Shown piece after piece: positions 61,660 to 64,000 of a stretch of DNA of 64,000 nt (within the stretch, counting starts at the first letter, position 1; the number at the start of each line of letters is the position of its first letter). The position numbers and the translations under genes are program-made. Source of the stretch: Pyrenopolyporus hunteri (taxonomy: Eukaryota > Ascomycota > Sordariomycetes > Xylariales > Hypoxylaceae); contig CADCXC010000006.1 of NCBI GenBank assembly GCA_902806595.1, positions 248,001 to 312,000 on the forward strand. The letters run 5' to 3'. The notes under the pieces are model-generated. The model saw only the letters and a program-made list of their open reading frames with translations. It was not told the DNA's origin and did not search any database.

Positions 61660-64000
61660 TGAAGGACTGCGAGATTTGTCCGGTACAGGATTACCAAACT
61701 TCGTGTAAATTTGGCTAGTGTTTTCGCGGCTTTACTTTCCGTAGATATGCCCCAGCGACCCAGGCTGGGGCGCCATTAAGTAGGGACCTTTATACCTGGG
61801 TAGGTAGGTATTCCAGGGGGTTGATGTGGTGAGGGCTGTATGTCGGGCACATATAGCTTAACTGATAATAAGCCAACTATAGTTACTTCGTTCATCATAC
61901 ACTGAAAATAGAAGCTATCAAGGTTAGCTTTTAGGCTGAAAGACTTGATAAGCAGTCCGCTTAAACTAACCATATGGGTTTCTATAAACAAACCCGCCGA
62001 GGCCCAAGGCTTCCTATTCTCTCCCTTTTTGAGGAACTACTATTAGATGGGACGCCAACAAGCACCATCTAGGTAGAATGAGAGCGTATTTGCGCTTACT
62101 AAGGACGGTTTCACATCTATGTCTTTGACATGAGTTGAATCACTATTCGCGGTATGAGTATGCTCGGGCTGGACGCTAGTATAATAGCTTTTTCATCCAA
62201 TTCCCATCCATCCGCACATCGACAAGGTAGAGGAACCGGAGTTTAGCATTGCCCGACGCAGTTCATCCCGTTTGTGCGTTGTCCAGAGCCATTTTACTTA
62301 GTAACCGCCGGCCCTTCTAATCTTACTCCGGTTTCGACAATAGGGCAGATTTGTCAGGGCTGGAAATGAGGTGGTGAATGATATAGATCAGATGTGCTAA
62401 TAGAGTTATTTCGATCTGGCGTGATGCAATATAGTGATCTGAATATCTGAGGCTTTAAGATTAGAGATTAGAGGCTGAGCAAAAGGTGAAACGGCGTTGG
62501 CAAAAGTGGTGCGTAGTAAGGTGTCCAGACGTAAGGTCTGTAGATATCTAAGACGTCCGGGTCGATAGGAAATTAAAGGAGAGTATTCGATTTTCACATC
62601 ATCCCTAATTATTTTGTAACGTTATGTTGATGGAATCGCCACGAGACTGAGGGTTTTTGGGATTATCTTGCCCTTGTAATTGGATCGTTACTTTTAATTC
62701 AATGCTCGGGGCCTAGTTTACACCTATATCCATCGAAATGCATGCGTCGAATTAACTTGCGCCGTTGGAGCACGCATATCTAGATGACTTTCCTGCTTCA
62801 CACTTCGTTCAACCTATGTACGGTAAGTTCCGTTGGGTGCTGCTAGGAATTTTTTTTTTTTTTTTTTTTTTTTTTTCATTTCTATTCATAGATAACTTCA
62901 AACACGAACGATGGGAAACGCCGGGAGACGCTGGGAAACGTTGCTATTAAGTAGCAAATCGCCGTGGAATTGGTCTGATGTTAGGATGTTGCCAATAATA
63001 GTGCTAGGACCCAGATATTATCATGATGAAATATCGTCTACACGTGGCGGGGGCAGTGGGTAGCAAGAGGTAAGTGGCTCCTATTCTAGATGGTCCAGGC
63101 CGGCTGTCTGGTAACGTCAGCGCCGTCTGACCAGGAGCTAACCCAAGTAGCGAGTTGGGCGAGCGCGCCGGGTCTATTTCTACACACGTAAGTGGACCAT
63201 AGTATTGTACATAGCGAGAGCTAGGTCTACGGTGGTGTTATGTCTGTGTGTACGATATGTACCTAGGAATGTGTATCTAGGTAAGGTATGTCCGTAGTTT
63301 GGGCAAAGCCAGGGACATGGTTTGCGGATCGACGGACGGATCTATGTAATCAACGTTGCATCTCCAGGAAGTGCCCGACTTGACTTACACGTACCTTACA
63401 TGCATCGGCCAGCTAAGCGTAGGTATGTAGCACGTATTCCTCCTATATACGCTCGTGGGTAGGGTAGGCGGTCGAGAATATGCTGCATCTTCTCGCCCTC
63501 GTCGCATAAAATCCCATCCTGGATGCTTCATGATGAGAGATGAGAGAGATTCGCGGGCGACCTTTAATTAAGAAGATGAAGCTGACGTTTTATCTAGCGG
63601 GCTGTTTCTTAAAGAAGACTTCGTCGTGATAAATCCGGCCGCGACGAGGGAACAAGGCCCAAAGTATGAGCCACGAGCCAATCAGGCGTACAGAGTGCCC
63701 GGCAATCTTGAAACAGATTTTCTGCATGGCTCTTCGCCAAGACTAGAAGCCCTAGGCTGATCATGGATCGCCAATGGGTCCACGATTGATCCGACTTGAT
63801 CCAATCCTCGTCCCTCGCTTGCCCTCGCTCCCAATTCCCTCCCCCATTGGCGGCTTCATCCCACCATCGCGCGTGTTTCGAAACAATGAGGAGGCGGACT
63901 GGCATCGACTGGTTTCAGGTTGATCCGACCGTCGAATGGCCTCCAGTCCCTTTTCCTGAAAGCCGCATTCGCTCTACTGGGCTGCCCCGGCGGAGTAACA
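61660..64000. other. Gene-free right end with a 27-T tract
   Basis: About 2.3 kb without a supported gene. The first part is the synthase 3' flank. A run of 27 T lies at 62850-62876. ORFs at 62406-62597 (-) and 63609-63905 (-, 98 codons with an ATG) have no recognisable family features. TAGGTATGT-type words recur at 63250-63290. Confidence 0.5.
62850..62876. repeat. Poly-T tract (T27)
   Basis: Twenty-seven T in a row. It could be the tail of an inserted retroposed sequence on the minus strand or simple slippage. No adjoining element is recognised. Confidence 0.9.

Noticed and set aside
63609..63905. 98-codon minus-strand ORF with an ATG
   Set aside because: No recognisable motif, near the window edge, and no supporting neighbouring exon. 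It might be an exon of a gene continuing beyond the window but cannot be supported.

Overview
The window looks like nuclear DNA of a filamentous ascomycete (Pezizomycotina, probably Sordariomycetes; the rank is inference). Genes carry short GT-AG introns of about 50-125 nt with CTAAC-like branch sites. The genes are fungal types: an ApsA/Num1 cortical anchor, Pex16, an AA9 polysaccharide monooxygenase and a fungal isocyanide synthase. Two long blocks (1-11.93 kb and about 38.6-56.2 kb) are extremely AT-rich with almost every remaining C in a CpG, the mark of saturated repeat-induced point mutation (RIP). Intergenic DNA is full of TAGGTACCTACCTAGG-type words.

Layout. 1-11.93 kb: a RIP-saturated block with no genes, holding a probable dead LTR retrotransposon (direct repeats about 7.85 kb apart). 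11.9-15.2 kb: anonymous DNA with no convincing gene. 15.2-38.0 kb: a gene-rich segment with cwc24 (-), a 395-bp Tc1-like MITE, the 2250-residue apsA/num1 homologue (+), a second inverted copy of the same MITE, an F-box protein gene (+), an AA9 LPMO (+), an intron-containing tRNA-His (-), a GNAT acetyltransferase (-) and pex16 (-). 38.3-56.2 kb: a second RIP block built from related terminal-inverted-repeat elements, including one candidate of about 17 kb between two short relatives. 56.7-61.7 kb: a divergent pair of secondary-metabolism genes sharing an 862-bp promoter. 61.7-64 kb: no gene seen.

The pair at 56.7-61.7 kb is the most interesting part. A five-exon FAD monooxygenase of the phenol-hydroxylase type (545 residues, no lesion seen) is transcribed away from a fused isocyanide synthase / Fe(II)-2-oxoglutarate dioxygenase. 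Together they look like a minimal isocyanide biosynthetic cluster pressed against a RIP-dead transposon. The synthase reads as an otherwise complete five-exon gene but has one extra T at 60178-60181 that shifts the frame and creates an immediate stop. Either the gene has just been inactivated or the assembly has an indel.

Other notable points: 31 consecutive 26-residue coiled-coil units in the cortical anchor protein, CpG-sparing RIP with local strand asymmetry, and 39-, 57- and 81-bp minisatellites fossilised inside RIP DNA. Gene models were spliced by eye from frame, splice sites and remembered family motifs; no database search was possible.
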